Below are positions 22,613 to 34,735 of a DNA stretch of 64,000 nt, piece after piece. The first letter of the stretch is position 1; each line of letters begins with the position of its first letter. Made by a program: the position numbers and the translations under genes. This DNA is from Gonocerus acuteangulatus (lineage: Eukaryota; Arthropoda; Insecta; Hemiptera; Coreidae): the NCBI GenBank assembly GCA_946811695.1, contig OX328125.1, forward strand, positions 111,561,467 through 111,625,466, given 5' to 3'. A model generated the notes under the pieces. It did no database searches and was not told the origin of the DNA. It was given only the letters and a program-made list of their open reading frames with translations.

Positions 22613-23850
22613 TGAGAGGTTAGATTCATTTTTAATCATATTATACAACAGTCTTTATAACGCCAGTTCTTTACAATCCCTATATACCAAAAAACACTTC
22701 ATGTACTGGTTACCCGGACACGAAGACATCAGACAAAGTACTGCAGTAGACGAACAGGCAAAACTAGCAATTCGACGACCAGCACCAGACGTACATTACA
22801 TGACATACCAGGATCTTCAAGCCGCATCTAAGGGTGGGTTTACACTTGCTAGTTATTGCAGGAAATTTATATCAGACAGGAATTGCGACTAGTGTAAACC
22901 ATGAGCAATTTATGTCTGAGATATATATTTCTATCACGAACTATAAGTGTCGACACTTCTATACCACCAGGTGTAAACACAGATTTTTACGAGAAGAATT
23001 TAATTTCAGAGATAAATATCTTGGCTACTAGCTGTATTGTCGACACTTCTATACCAACAGATGTAAACACTGATTATTTGTGCTTTTGGTGAATTTATCG
23101 CAAATTAGAACAAATCCAGAACTGTCCTATACATATCCATGACATAAATGTCTAGCTATTTCTGTCAGTATGTAAACCTTCAAGAGAATATCTATCCGAC
23201 ACCTGACATATATTTCCTGCGTGAAGTGTCAGATGTAAACGCACCCTAAGAGATATGTAACAGATAAATGGCAAGAATCCTGGTACAACACGACTGACAA
23301 CAAGCTTCGAGAAATCAAGCATACAGTACACGAATGGTCATCGAGTAAAAGATCAAATAGACGAGAAGAAGTGGTTTTATGCCGTCTAAGGATTGGCCAT
23401 TCACGACTGACACACTCCTACATTATGACGAGAAAAGACAGACCGACATGTACATACTGCAATACTGGCCTCTCAATAAAGCACATACTCACAGAGTGCA
23501 GACTCAGGACAAAATTGAAATTACCCAACATCTTGGCCGACTTACTAAACGATGGTAGCCAGTACATTGATGACCTTATGAAATACCTAAAACACAAATT
23601 TTTACAACAATATTTAAAAAAGAAAGGATAATCAAAGCACTTTAGTGAAATTGATTTTTCGTTAATTGACCCAACAAAAAGGTACTTCCTTTTGTTGGGT
23701 CAATGGAACAGTACACAATACATTCACGGACACAACATACTTGTTGACATTTTAACATGGAAACATAAGGAGAATTATTACTAGAGATGATATTACGGAA
23801 AAAGATTAGGTTTTATCATCAATTGATGAGAAAACTAAAATAAATAAATA
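22613..23850 (+). pseudogene. LINE ORF2 3' end, split by a MITE
   Basis: From 22617 the plus-strand frame gives the RNase H part (YWLPGHEDI, then STAVDEQAKLAI), broken at 22831 by the MITE 22832-23246. It resumes at 23247 and runs through RLRIGHSRLTHSYIM and a CX2CX7HX4C zinc knuckle (C at 23449-23460, H and C at 23482-23499) to a stop at 23631. Counting one copy of the TAA duplication, the frame is continuous across the insertion, so the MITE landed in a copy that still had an open frame there. The 3'UTR ends in (AATA)n near 23850. The RT domain is missing. Confidence 0.85.
22832..23246. mobile_element. Harbinger-like MITE, 415 bp, inside a LINE
   Basis: The left end GGGTGGGTTTACACTTGCTA matches the 184-bp MITE at 373-556; the right end is the inverted TGTAAACGCACCC. 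TAA flanks both sides (22829-22831, 23247-23249). An inner segment CGACACTTCTATACCA is repeated (22949 and 23040). No transposase frame is present. Confidence 0.85.
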
Positions 23851-24136
23851 AATATTACACTCGTCTACAAAATTGAACTTTTTTTTGTAGCCAGTGATGA
23901 AGGGAACATTCATTTTAGATCTTGACGCCCACGTTCTTCAGGAGGCAGCACCCTCAAATTCTTAGAAAAACGGTAAAAAACGAAAAACACCATTTTTTAC
24001 CGAATTTTGTCTAAAAACGAAGTCCATATTTACTTAATTATAAAATTGAAAAATGCAATGGCAGGACATTAAATTTCTTTAAAACGTCTTCATTAAAATA
24101 CGTCGAACATATCCAAAGATATACGACTTCAAAGGC
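23851..24136. other. no feature seen
   Basis: No supported feature between the LINE end and the SINE target duplication. Confidence 0.35.
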
Positions 24137-24150
24137 AATAACTTGTCAGA

Positions 24151-24366
24151 GGAGACCCGATGGCCGTGAGGGTTAAGGCGTGAGCACTTAACACTCCGTG
24201 CCAAAGGTCGTGGGTTCGATTCCCACTAGGGGTGGTGGCTTTTCTTTCGAAAAAAAGAAAAGGCATCAGCCCTATCCTGGCTAGAAAAGGGTGGTAACCT
24301 ATAGATAACCCGTCCTAAAATTCGTAGTTAATAATAAATGGACGTTAAAATTTAAAAAAAAAAAAA
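24151..24366 (+). mobile_element. tRNA-Ser/Leu-like SINE, family B
   Basis: Flanked by the 14-bp target duplication AATAACTTGTCAGA (24137-24150 and 24367-24380). The head has A box TGGCCGTGAGGGTTAAGGCG and B box GGTTCGATTCCC, as in class II (Ser/Leu) tRNAs. The body carries GGTAACCTATAGATAACCCG and ATAATAAATGGACGTTAAA and ends in poly(A). The long duplication and A tail indicate target-primed reverse transcription by a LINE. Confidence 0.9.
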
Positions 24367-24380
24367 AATAACTTGTCAGA

Positions 24381-25005
24381 AAATCCTTATAAATTTGCAA
24401 TCTTTCCTCACGTCCGTTGTGAAGCCGTATCATAAATTATAATATTTTACCTTGAAGAATCTTCAATGTAGAAAAAGAATCTGCAATCAAACTTCTTCTA
24501 TCTTATCTAATTTACAAGTAAATTAAAAATTCGTATAAGAGACCATGAGTGAAATTGTCCTCCTGAATTTATGGATCACAATCAAACCATGGATTTCGGG
24601 TGACCACTCCAGTCATTTTGTTGTTTACTAATATCAAATTTACTTACAAATTAGATGATGTAGATGCAATCTGAATGCAGATTCGTTGAATATCTGTCAA
24701 AATCTGTATAGATCCGTTCGGACAATTTCTTTGTAGAACGGTGTTATTTATGTTAGGGTTTATTTTCGTGTTACGTCAAGGTCTGAAAGTATTTAAGGGC
24801 CTGAACGATACTCTATCTTTATAGGATGGACTTTAGTGGCGTTAGTGAAGAGATATTGGCTGGCCTAATCCAGTGAATACGAGGGGAAAAAATAGATGGA
24901 TTTAGGGGATAAAGGTCTTGGTTAGTGGAGAGGAATGCCGTTGGGGGGGGGGGGGGCAGAAAAAGAGGAACTGTTGATGAAATGGGCCTAAAGATATACC
25001 AACGG

Positions 25006-25047
<42 letters not shown>

Positions 25048-25740
25048 TAATGGAGATGGTACTAACGAGATCCTCCCTTAACGACGTGATCCTAACGAGA
25101 TCTCCCTCTCCCTCTCCCTCCCTGTTGCTGAGCCCTGGCTCTCAGACTATCCCAATCAGCGGGATGTTATCAGCGGATCAGTAGTTCTAAGCAGGCTGAG
25201 TATAGGTCAACCTCCCGAAGCTAGTATTTCCTCTACCTTCCACCAGGTAATCTTCTTACAACCGGAGATAAATAAATCCACATCCTATCTTATCGGGTCC
25301 CCTCCCTGAAAATATAGAGGAAATCTACTTACGACGTCAACCCGATTCTGTGACTTAAACATTTTTCGTGGACCTAAAATTCCGAAAAACATATCGCACG
25401 AGTATTTCTAAAGTGGCACAACTCAAAATAAGCCTAAATTTAAATGTGTTAGTCTTGTAGGGGGAATAGTAATAAGACAGGAAGAGTGACACAAGTGCCC
25501 TCTGGTGTACAAGCACTGAAGCTAAGTACATACAGTTTCCATAGTTGATAAACAGATATTTACCATAACTTTCATAGTCAAAGCTGGAAAACACCGATGT
25601 CTAAGGCGGGTCAATTTAGAAATACTAGTGCAATGTATGAGTGTTTATGGTTTTAATCAAAAAATTGAATTTTTATTTTAAGAAAACATGTATGAAATTA
25701 AAGAATGGGTTGCGAATGTCTCCTTCACGCTAAAGTCCAT
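24381..25740. other. no gene seen; G-run and (GA)n
   Basis: A G13-like run at about 24944-24956 and (GA)n at 25005-25044 are the only distinct features. The open frame at 25355-25594 (minus) resembles nothing known to me. Confidence 0.45.
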
Positions 25741-25747
25741 TTATTGG

Positions 25748-26331
25748 TTTTGACTAAAATCAGAAAAAATTAGATTCAAATAATTGTTTTCCTTATACAA
25801 TTTCGCACTGTTTGACCGATTTTGAATAAACTTGGCACGCAGGTTTATCTTCATCCGGGGAGTGTCGTAGGTTAAGTCAAAAATGTCTACCAGCTTTCTG
25901 TCTGTATGTTTGTTCCTTATACAAATCCACACCGTTGGACTGATTTTGATCAAACTTGGCACACATGTAGATCTTGATTCAGGGAGAGTCATAGGCTACG
26001 TCGAAATTGTCTAGGACAGTTTGGAGGTCACGGGCTCGACACTATGAACCCAAATAGTTACGGATTTGCGTTAATAGATTTTTTTTTATTCCCTTTTTAA
26101 TGTGCTGTCAACCACTTTGAGGTCATTAAACACAAAGGAAGTAGATTTGAGTTCCTGCCAGTATCGCTATTGCGAGAAATTAGCCAGAACGAGTAGGGAA
26201 AGAGAACCCCAGACGTCACCCCAAGATTTTAACGACGATAGATTTTAATATTACTTATTTGATTTCTAATATACTTTTAATTTTCTAGATGCAGAAAGTA
26301 GGCGTAGAATGGCACGCCGGCTAACAGCTAG
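25748..26331 (+). mobile_element. Helitron-like H1
   Basis: Two modules of the family core (TTATACAAT..., CCGATTTTGA...) lead to the end CTAACAGCTAG followed by T. The subterminal hairpin is perfect here: GGCGT/ACGCC around AGAATGGC. The 5' end is not clear. Confidence 0.7.
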
Positions 26332-26587
26332 TTAATCATAAAACACAACGTATTATTAAAAGAACAATAGTTTTAAAAATAGACAAAATTATGAATCGCT
26401 CTGCTACATGTTGACATCAGATGCTTATTTCTGCGTCCCTGAACTACAAATGATATGCAGAATAAGCCTCTGAAGTTAAGACATCTCAATGCGGGACACC
26501 CTGTACATAGAGTAAACATTTAAATATTAATCTTCGTTCCTAACCTTCTTATTGTATAGTCAACAAAGAATCATCATCACACTAAGC
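26332..26587. other. no feature seen
   Basis: No supported feature. Confidence 0.35.
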
Positions 26588-26603
26588 CATATATATATAT
26601 ATA

Positions 26604-26762
26604 TTACGGCACTTCGACAACTAGGTCATTAGCGCCGACATCCAGGGTGCAGCTAGGAATTTTCTCAACGAGCCTTGAGATGAAAACTTTCCTGCCACCG
26701 GTGGGAATCGAACCCCACACCACACCAATTATGCTAATATAAACAGCATTATGCTAGCTGAA
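26604..26762 (-). mobile_element. tRNA-derived SINE, family A
   Basis: The minus strand shows B box GGTTCGATTCCC and the family tail GGCGCTAATGACC, ending at a (TA)n tract. The A box is decayed. The tail hairpin persists with one mispair. Confidence 0.65.
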
Positions 26763-26938
26763 AGAAGACAGCACGAGAGAATATATAAGCAGACATGGTT
26801 TTCTCAAAGATAGAAATGTCGAGAATACCCGTTCTAACTAATTCTCTCTGACCCTGACATTCAGCAATATTTTCCTGTCATCCCTGAATTCCATGAAATC
26901 ATGACGCTTCATTTCTGGATATTTCATTTTAAATTAAA

Positions 26939-27272
26939 CTAGCTGTTACCTGGCTGCTAAGCTACACCTACTTGCTGCATCTAAAAAAGCAAAAATAAAT
27001 TGGAAACCAAATAAGTAATATTAAAATCTAATAACATAAGTATTTTTGGGTTCACAGTTTCAAACCCGTGCCCTCCTAAACAGATTTTTTAAGGCTCTAT
27101 TTTTATAAGCTTGGTCAAATTCAGCCTAACGTTGTGGATTTGGATAAGGACCAAATAAACAGACGGATAGCTGATATACGATTTTGACCGAGCCTATGAC
27201 ACTCCCAGGATCAAGACATACCTGTGTGCCAAGTTTGGTCTAGATCGGTTATCTGATTTGTATATATATAGA
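26939..27272 (-). mobile_element. Helitron-like H1, minus orientation
   Basis: Starts on the plus strand with CTAGCTGTTACC (the reverse of the family 3' end) and runs to TATATATAGA at its 5' end; inner parts match GATTTTGACC and GGCACACAGGTA in reverse. Confidence 0.6.
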
Positions 27273-27275
27273 TTT

Positions 27276-27810
27276 GGGAAAATCGTAATTATTGGTTTGT
27301 TGTTTTTTATTTTTTGAAAAAAAAAATAATATTCATTACATCGTTACAAATACAGATCTTTGAAGCGTACTTGAATTATTATTCTGATTAATTGAGTGTG
27401 GCCTTACCTCTTTGAATAAAAAGACAAGGGATTTCCATTTGACTGTCTGAATATCATGGCGAACTCGGAGTTTCTATATATTATTTTTCACGGTTGACGC
27501 TTTCAGTAGCTCCTGCTACCATCTGCAGAGCTGTAATATTATGCCACTTTTCGAGACCAGCCAAAATAGAATAGGACTTCTTTCATTTGAACGAAGATCA
27601 TCCTTCTTTGCCAGCAACCTCGCACTTTGATTCTGAAAGCGCTTTGCGTTAAAAATAAAATAACAATTGTTGTGAAGAAATTGGACGCCTTTGTACAGCA
27701 ACCTTGTACTTACTAAATGAAAGACTTTTGAATTTGATGAAAATGCCTTCATGTTTAATTATCTCATCTGTTAGGTGCCCAAAACGCCCTATATTTTAAA
27801 ATTTAGTGTT
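27276..27810. other. no feature seen
   Basis: Short minus-strand frame 27516-27752 without recognisable features. Confidence 0.35.
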
Positions 27811-27840
27811 ACATATATATATATATATATATATATATTA

Positions 27841-27998
27841 GCCGGGAATGGATACGACAGGATCCACTCTTTAACGACATCACACCACCTGGACGACCAG
27901 GACGCTGGCAAGGACCAACAGAGTTCACACGACGACTAGTAGACGTACTAGAACACAACACATTTCCAACAAACACAAGTTACACTGACACTTGACAC
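27841..27998 (+). pseudogene. coding remnant, C-terminal, unassigned
   Basis: The plus-strand frame reads WIRQDPLFNDITPPGRPGRW then GPTEFTRRLVDVLEHNTF and stops near 27995. The preceding sequence is (TA)n, so only the last about 50 codons remain. The low-complexity C/T-rich downstream part and the hammerhead at 28408 suggest a retroelement 3' end, possibly Penelope-like, but I do not recognise the peptide. Confidence 0.4.
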
Positions 27999-28407
27999 GT
28001 AAGACAGTATAACTGACCTTCTTCCCCTTTCTTCTTTCTTCTACTCTCCGACTATCTTTCGTTTTACCTCCTCCTCTATCGCTGTGCCCCACACAGCACA
28101 TTACACATACCTCCCTTTGGGAATCCTACACCTTTTTCTCCTTTACTTACCGCCTTCAAGTGCATTAATGCAGAATAAGGACACCTCCTCCCTCATCCTC
28201 CCTCTACCTGTGGCCCTTACGCCCGCCTGTGTCGTTCGAGGTCCTTAGTTTTTCTTTGCGTTTCTGCACGTTTCTCTTTCACTTTCGTTTTCATCATGCC
28301 CTTCCTTGCATGCTTTTTATTTCTCTTTTATCTAAAGTGGGGTTTAGGAAAAAAAAAAAAAAAAAAAAAGACGAGCTCATTCCCTTACCAACCAGCAAGG
28401 ATGAATG

Positions 28408-28451
28408 ATTGCCTGAAGAAGCCGGAGAGGAATCCGGCAAAATATTGCGAT
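28408..28451 (+). ncRNA. hammerhead ribozyme, G12 lost
   Basis: Stem I ATTGC/GCGAT (5 pairs, one wobble), core CTGAAGA, strong stem II GCCGGA/TCCGGC, helix III ATAT (self-complementary), cleavage triplet AUU. The second core segment begins AAAA instead of GAAA, so the catalytic guanosine is missing. It lies just before a (TA)n tract, as in other copies. Confidence 0.55.
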
Positions 28452-28494
28452 GACAGGAGGAGCAAGACCGCTGGAGACAGATGCCGAATAAACA

Positions 28495-28499
<5 letters not shown>

Positions 28500-28541
<42 letters not shown>
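28500..28541. repeat. (TA)n microsatellite
   Basis: TA run following CACACA. Confidence 0.95.
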
Positions 28542-28543
<2 letters not shown>

Positions 28544-28544
28544 T

Positions 28545-29515
28545 TAATGACATTACTCCAGGGGGTGAAACTAGACACAAATGTAGTTCAACTCCACCAA
28601 CCACACATTTCTATCTCACTCCCTTCCAGAAATATGCCCTTCTAAATGTCCTTTAGAAAAAAACTGTGTTTTTTTTTTTCACTAACACTCCAATTTTGAC
28701 TGCTTGTACACACTTATTTTCAACGATTCATAACATTTCTGAAATCAGCATTAAATTTTCTTTAGGGCTAATGCACGTTCATTGTTCACAATTATCTCAT
28801 TTATAACGTAATATCAATTCAAAAAGTTGAAATAATAAAAGCTTCTTTTTAGCGAAAATTATTCGAAAATAACTACACTTCCAAAAACATTCTGTAGACC
28901 GCCGAATCTCATAAAAGTTGTAAAATTTAATAAGCTTTCTAATGGTATTCTCAGAACTGAGATTATCTCTAAATTTTATGATGTAATTGGAATTATAGGG
29001 TGAAAGAAAATAAATAAAAGTAACATTATGTTTATTGTCGTAATATCATTAGAAATAAATGAAAATTATTCCAAATTAAATTAATATTTCTTTTAAAATT
29101 ATTATTCTATGGATTGTTTTGTAGTTTTATTCGACTAAGGACAAACAAATACTTTAAAAATGATACAGAATTTGTAACTATGCGTACCTTGTGTGCTCAC
29201 TACCTATTTATGACTGTAATATTAAGTTAATACTAAATACATAAATACATTTAAAATAAACAGTTCAAATAACAAACAGGGATTTGATAACTGGAATGTT
29301 TATTTCAACGATAAGCACCTCCCATTAAACTTCTCCAATAAGTTAGAATATTTTGAAGTTTATAACAATATGAAAAGCAACTTGTAACAAACAGAAGCAG
29401 GTTACGGCCTTGTAGGTGCTCATTATCCCCAACGAGGGGCTTATATAATAACTTACCTTAAATAAAAATAAGTACACCGGTAGGAGGGGGGTAAAATATT
29501 GAAAAAGTTGTTAGG
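28545..29515. other. no feature seen
   Basis: AT-rich sequence; no frame longer than about 60 codons and no repeat. Confidence 0.45.
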
Positions 29516-29660
29516 AAGTTGGGAGTTGCTGGTTGTTGAGGAAATTCTTTAATCAGATTCTTCCAAAAGAGCGGAATATAGCTAGTTGGGAGTTGCTGGT
29601 TGTTGAGGAAATTCTTTAATCAGATTCTTCCAAAAGAGCGGAATATAGCTAGTTGGGAGT
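29516..29660. repeat. 67-bp direct duplication
   Basis: TTGGGAGTTGCTGGTTGTTG through GGAATATAGCTAG occurs twice in tandem without visible difference, and the first 15 bp start a third time. Confidence 0.9.
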
Positions 29661-30200
29661 TGCTAACAACTTCTAGACTCAATTCCAACTTGGTCGGCTC
29701 ATTGAAGCTAATATTTCACCTTAGTTTCCCCCGAGTCCGGTAGATTGAGCTGGGGTTTCGCTGGTCTGTAGTAGCTTTTCCTTGTGGAATATTGTTCAAT
29801 GCTTTCGGACAAAGATTCCATGGAATTTACCAAGTAGTTTTGCTTCGGTTCAATATTTAGAAACCTTTTGACCAAGAACGGAGACGGCTTCACAAATACA
29901 GCTTTATTTCAGGCGAAATATCAAATATTAGTTAGGACTTTGGAGTCCTGCAGACCAATTCCCCCATACAAAGAGCACCTGTGAACTCATTTATAGTTTT
30001 CCATTCTCGTCAGGTAGATGGCGTTGATTACAAGGCAGGAAAACCTTTCATTAAGCCAGCACGGTGGTAACTTTTCCTATTTTCCAGGCCAAGACTGTTC
30101 TTCTTCGAGATTCCAGAAGTTTAGGCGTTCCGTCTTCACTGGCACTGGTTGGAGTACTTTAAAATGAAATGAAAAATGAAATTTGTAGCCTTATTCCGGG
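29661..30200. other. no recognised feature
   Basis: A 61-codon minus-strand frame (29708-29893) looks coding-like but is unrecognised. An AATAAA lies upstream of it on the same strand. This could be part of an LTR element, but I cannot support it. Confidence 0.3.
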
Positions 30201-30212
30201 ACAAAAATCACA

Positions 30213-30594
30213 TAGGAATAATTTTGAAATTATAAAATAATAAACAAAAAAAATCAGTCCCGTAACAGGCCACAAGGGCCCAGAGGGGCAGATACTGTAG
30301 AGGTATCTGATTCTTGACCATACGGAACACTAGGGAGATAGTGTGGTCAATACTATGCTCCGGCCGCCTGATTTTCCCCTTGGCTGCTTCGACTGCTAGA
30401 GTCATTAGCACCCAAGGTACCCATTATTAATTAAATTAATTAAAGGCTGGGTGAGCCTAGGGACGATCTGGGACCCCAAATCCAACCCCCGAACGGCAGC
30501 ACTAGAAGAAAAAATCTAGTTTGCGCTCGGGTTTGAACCTGGCCCTCCAGTTCATTAGTCGAGTGCTCTACCACTGAGCTAACCTCGCCCCCAC
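30213..30594 (-). mobile_element. tRNA-derived SINE, family C, full length
   Basis: The minus strand starts GGGGGCGAGGTTAGCTCAGT (A box) with B box GGTTCAAACCCG, a linker with TTTTTTCTTCTAGTGCTG, AATTAATTTAATTAATAATG, and the 3' body GATACCTCTACAGTATCTGC to TTACGGGACTGATTTTTTT. This about 380-bp form is the longest copy in the window. Confidence 0.85.
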
Positions 30595-30599
30595 AATAT

Positions 30600-31015
30600 A
30601 ATAAAAAATTTAATATATAAACTTATAAATACTACCAGTATGAAATGTACAGCATCTATAAACACTAGGGATTGGGTAAAACATGCAGGGATAGAAGGTG
30701 GTGGAGGAGGCGGGATTTAAAGGTTTCTAGGTTAGTAGAATGGCGGGCAAACAGAGGTAAGGAATTCCATAGCGAGGTGGCACGGGTGACAAATGATTTT
30801 TGGAATAATGGTATTCGGTGGGAAGAAATATAAAGATCGGAAGGACGAGATCGGGTGTTACGGGTGTGAACAGAAGTTGAAAGATATAAGAAGGTCTTCG
30901 GGATTGAATTACTTGGTAAAGGACTGAGCCGAGGAGGTACTGTCGACGATAAAGAGGGAATAGCCAATTTAGCTCCTGGTAGAAGTGTGATATGATATGT
31001 ACTTTAGGCAAGTAC
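30600..31015 (-). pseudogene. L2/CR1-like LINE, C-terminal fragment
   Basis: The minus-strand frame (30967-30665) contains HTRNTRS, then SDLYISSHRIP, then KSFVTRATSLWNSLP and a LETFKSRL helix before the stop. R..yqkSF...a..LWNsLP...F is the typical end of the ORF2 protein in L2/CR1-group LINEs, just after RT. No endonuclease or RT remains. About 65 bp of 3'UTR follow before the adjacent SINE. Confidence 0.75.
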
Positions 31016-31069
31016 TGTCAACATATACACGTCATTATCGAGATCACGTACTATTTCAATATTGCAAAT

Positions 31070-31955
31070 AATCTACAATATGTTTGTCAAATACCACTCA
31101 CAGACTCACTGACTCACTCACTCACTGACCTACTGACCTATCATCCCCCAGCCCAAACCACTTGACAGAAAAATTTGAAATTTTGCATGGCCACTCGCTT
31201 TAGAACGTAAACACTCGCTAAGAAATTATTTTTTGATATTCGAATTTTTAAGTATTTTTAGAGGGGTTTAAATTTTTAGTTGATTAGAGCAGGAGTGCCT
31301 AGGCAGCATGCGTTGCTAGGATGCTAACAGAACAGCTGTCACTGTACTGTATCTATTTCATAATATTATTTTGATTTGCGTTTCATTTCAACTATGATGG
31401 CAGCCCTTGATTTACTACAAATAAACTCGAAGGGATTTTGTCCCTCATAGAGTTTACGCTATACGCGGTAATAATATCCCGAACCCTTCCAGAGCCTCTT
31501 CACTCATCAGCATCGCCAGTCAGAACACTTCTTGGTAATGCTTGCAAATGACATCTTGGAAACATAAATTATTATTCATTAAATGACCCTTAACTCAAAT
31601 CTATAGAACTGGCGAATATGGCGGAAGGACAATAAAATTACGCCACACACTTTCACACTTTCTCTTCCCCCATAATAAAAATTGTGAAAGTTTATGGCGT
31701 AATTTTTTTGACCTTCCACCTTATTCGCCAGTTCTACATAAATTATTAAATTTTAACGTCCATTTATTATTGACAACGAATTTTAACCTTTACTGGTTAA
31801 ACGCCTGTTACTGGTAAACTATAGATAACGGGTTATCTATTTCTTGACACTGGTCCGGACCGCCCCAATGTCAAGAAACATTATACTTTGATTACTTAAC
31901 GATCGATGAATAACATATAGTATGACGGGGATCGCGCTATAATAAACTGCACAAA
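31070..31955. repeat. dispersed repeat, copy 2
   Basis: Related to 12530-13180 throughout; an extra segment near 31580-31745 contains a small MITE. Starts with an expanded ACTCACTGACTC run. Confidence 0.7.
31602..31738. mobile_element. 137-bp MITE
   Basis: The ends are inverted repeats TAGAACTGGCGAATA...; arms of about 55 bp (…AAATTACGCCA…CTTTCAC) leave a short loop. It is absent from the homologous position of copy 1 (12930-12990), showing insertion after the two copies separated. Confidence 0.7.
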
Positions 31956-32990
31956 ATTATGTAGTAGCGTTAATTATGATGATACATTATTGAATGCAAT
32001 AAAGACGAAGCACGAGTATTCAGCTAGCTATTTTATATTCTAAATTATATTAATATATTATTTCAATATTTTATGTGCCTATGCGTTGCTAATAACATGA
32101 TGAGAAGAGGACGAGGAAGAGAGAGATTGGAAGATATTTTCTTCCTTGAAACTTTGACGAAAGAGATCCTTCAGAGACTAAGCAAGAATTATCTGTTCTG
32201 TCCTTTAAAGAAAACCTTCAGGCGTGATGGAAATTTATCCCTGCTATATGAGAGTAATTTCCTTCAGCTGAGAGATTATCCGCCTGAAGAGAGAATTACA
32301 CCAACTGCTCATGTTCAGCTGGTGAGATAGGAAGCCAACAAGCTGTCATCCCTAATCGCTGCTATCATCAGTTATCCCGCCATTTCCCGCAGGGCTGCCA
32401 ACACCCATCCCCGCCAAAACCATCAACAACAGTTCTCTACCTCTTTTATTACTCTCTAAAGGTCAAGACGACTGTGTGTTTTTGTTCATTTGTACTAAGG
32501 TTGGAATGATCTTCTTCACCTGCGGTCGATGAGTGAATATAGTGCTCTGACGTAAACTAGAATAAGTCTGAATCACAAAATGTGCTTCAGGGAAGCCATC
32601 TTCAAAATAACACTTTGAAAATTTACTTTATAATATATGACGAGAAATTTGCACACCTTATGCATCTTATGCAGGTTCGAAAAATTGACTATGAGTTGTG
32701 TCAAAATTCAATCAATTTTTTAGAGGAAACTACTAATAACTTTAATTATATAAGAAACATAGAAAACAAAACGCGAGACTGAACTATTATTATATATTAT
32801 ATTAACCAGTGCTTACATTTTAGAAGTCCTTAACTGCATTTTCACTAGGCGAACGTGCTGATGAAATTCTAGGCATCAGAGATATACGAAATCTGCCGTT
32901 AAAAGGAGTCTGAAACTGGATTCTTAGTTCCCCAAAACCGCTTTTTAGGAAAAGCCTGCATAACGTAAAGTATAAACAGAGAGAAGACTG
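31956..32990. other. no gene seen
   Basis: Two open frames (32073-32330, 32582-32782) have ordinary amino-acid composition but no domain I recognise, no splice logic I can follow and no neighbours. Confidence 0.35.
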
Positions 32991-32999
32991 TAGCCGGCG

Positions 33000-34010
33000 T
33001 CCAGGTTATACCAAACCTGGCATACATAGAAGACTAGCCAGCGCTTAGTGTATACTAAACCCGGCGGACAGGATAGACTAAGGCCGGTGTTCAGTAAATT
33101 TTAAAAAAACCTAACAGGAAAATTAAAGCTGGCAATCAGTATGCACTAAAACCACCATACAGGAAGACTAAAGCCGGCATACCGTATATAGTAAACCTAC
33201 CATCCACAAAAACTAACGCCTGCAATCTATATATACTAAACCCACCATACAGGAAAACTAACGCTGGCAATCAGTATATACTAAACCCACCATAAAGGAA
33301 AACTAACGCTGGCAATCAGTATATACTAAACCCACCACACAGGAAGACTAAGCAGACGTCCAGTATATACTAAACCCATTACACAGGAATACTAACGCCG
33401 GCAATCATTATATACTAAACCCACCATACAGGAAGGCTAAGGAGACGTCCAGTATATACTAAACTCACTGTACAGGAACACGCCAGCAATCAGTATATAC
33501 TAAACCCACCATACAGGAAGACTAAGCAGACGTACAGTTTATACTAAACCCACTATACAGGAAAACTAACACTGGCAATCATTATATACTAAAACCACCA
33601 TATAGGAAGACTAAGGAGAGGTACAGTATATACTAAACCCACTATACAGGAACACGCCAGCAATCAGTATATACTAAACCCACCATACAGGAAGACTAAG
33701 CAGACGTACAGTTTATACTAAACCCACTATACAAGAAAACTAACACTGGCAATCATTATATACTAAAACCACCATATAGGAAGACTAAGGAGAGGTCCAG
33801 TATATACTAAACCCACTATACAGGAACACGCCAGCAATCAGTATATACTAAACCCACCATACAGGAAGACTAAGGAGAGGTCCAGTATATACTAAACCCA
33901 CTATACAGGAATACTAACGCCGGCAAACAGAATATACTAAACCCACCATACAGGAATACTAACGCCGGCAATCAGAATATACTAAACCCACCATACAGGC
34001 AAACTAGCAT
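33000..34010. repeat. 45-bp tandem repeat, about 22 units
   Basis: Unit AGTATATACTAAACCCACCA, TACAGGAAAACTAACG, CTGGCAATC. Units vary; a four-unit block containing AACACGCCAGCAATC and AGACTAAGCAGACGTAC is duplicated about 180 bp apart (near 33470 and 33650), showing a higher-order step. Confidence 0.9.
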
Positions 34011-34704
34011 GTATCTTGAAATCTTTAGAAAAGTCAATAAAGACGTTTTGCATTCTCGAAAGAAACATTTGACGCTATAATTCATAAAAGTGTCAGCTGT
34101 TAGTCATACTCAAATATACTTTACATGTAATGAACACCGCAGCACACAATATTACTAGCTTACAGCTTACACTCGACGCCGTTTAGAGTGAAAAGTCAAA
34201 ATATTTTTGAAGGCAAAAACTAAATTATTGGTCACCTTTTGGACAACAGAAAGAATAGTCTTACAATTAAAGATAAATGTTCCTTAAAATAAAATATATA
34301 TATATATTCCTAAAATAGAATAGTTGAAAGGTAATTAAGAAGATAAACGAAATAGACCCCCCCTTTCCCGTTTCTCATTCTGCTGGAGTGTTTAGGGTAA
34401 ATGCGGAGGTAGAAAAGCAAACAGTCAGGGCAGCCAATGCAAATACAGGACTTTCATTAGGCAAAGTCCTTGTTACAACTTAGGGCGAAAATACAGGAAG
34501 ACAATTTGCCCAGAAAATTCAACCAGCAATTTTAAGGGAATTTGTTAATTTTTTATTATTATTATGCGCCTGATTAGCGGGTTTATTCCGCCAGATATCC
34601 GGAATATTAAGGGGGGGATAATATCACTTTCTTCTTTATACCCACTCATCAAAACTGGAATTCCTAGATGCGCAGTTTAGAAGTATTTAGGAGTGTGTAT
34701 ATCA

Positions 34705-34735
<31 letters not shown>

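Noticed and set aside
30520..30594. tRNA genes in several places (30520-30594, 59060-59131, 6051-6120, 24155-24235)
   Set aside because: A and B boxes are present but acceptor stems do not pair and each is the head of a SINE.
32073..32330. Arg/Glu-rich 85-codon frame as a host gene
   Set aside because: No domain, no homologue that I recognise, and length within chance for this window.
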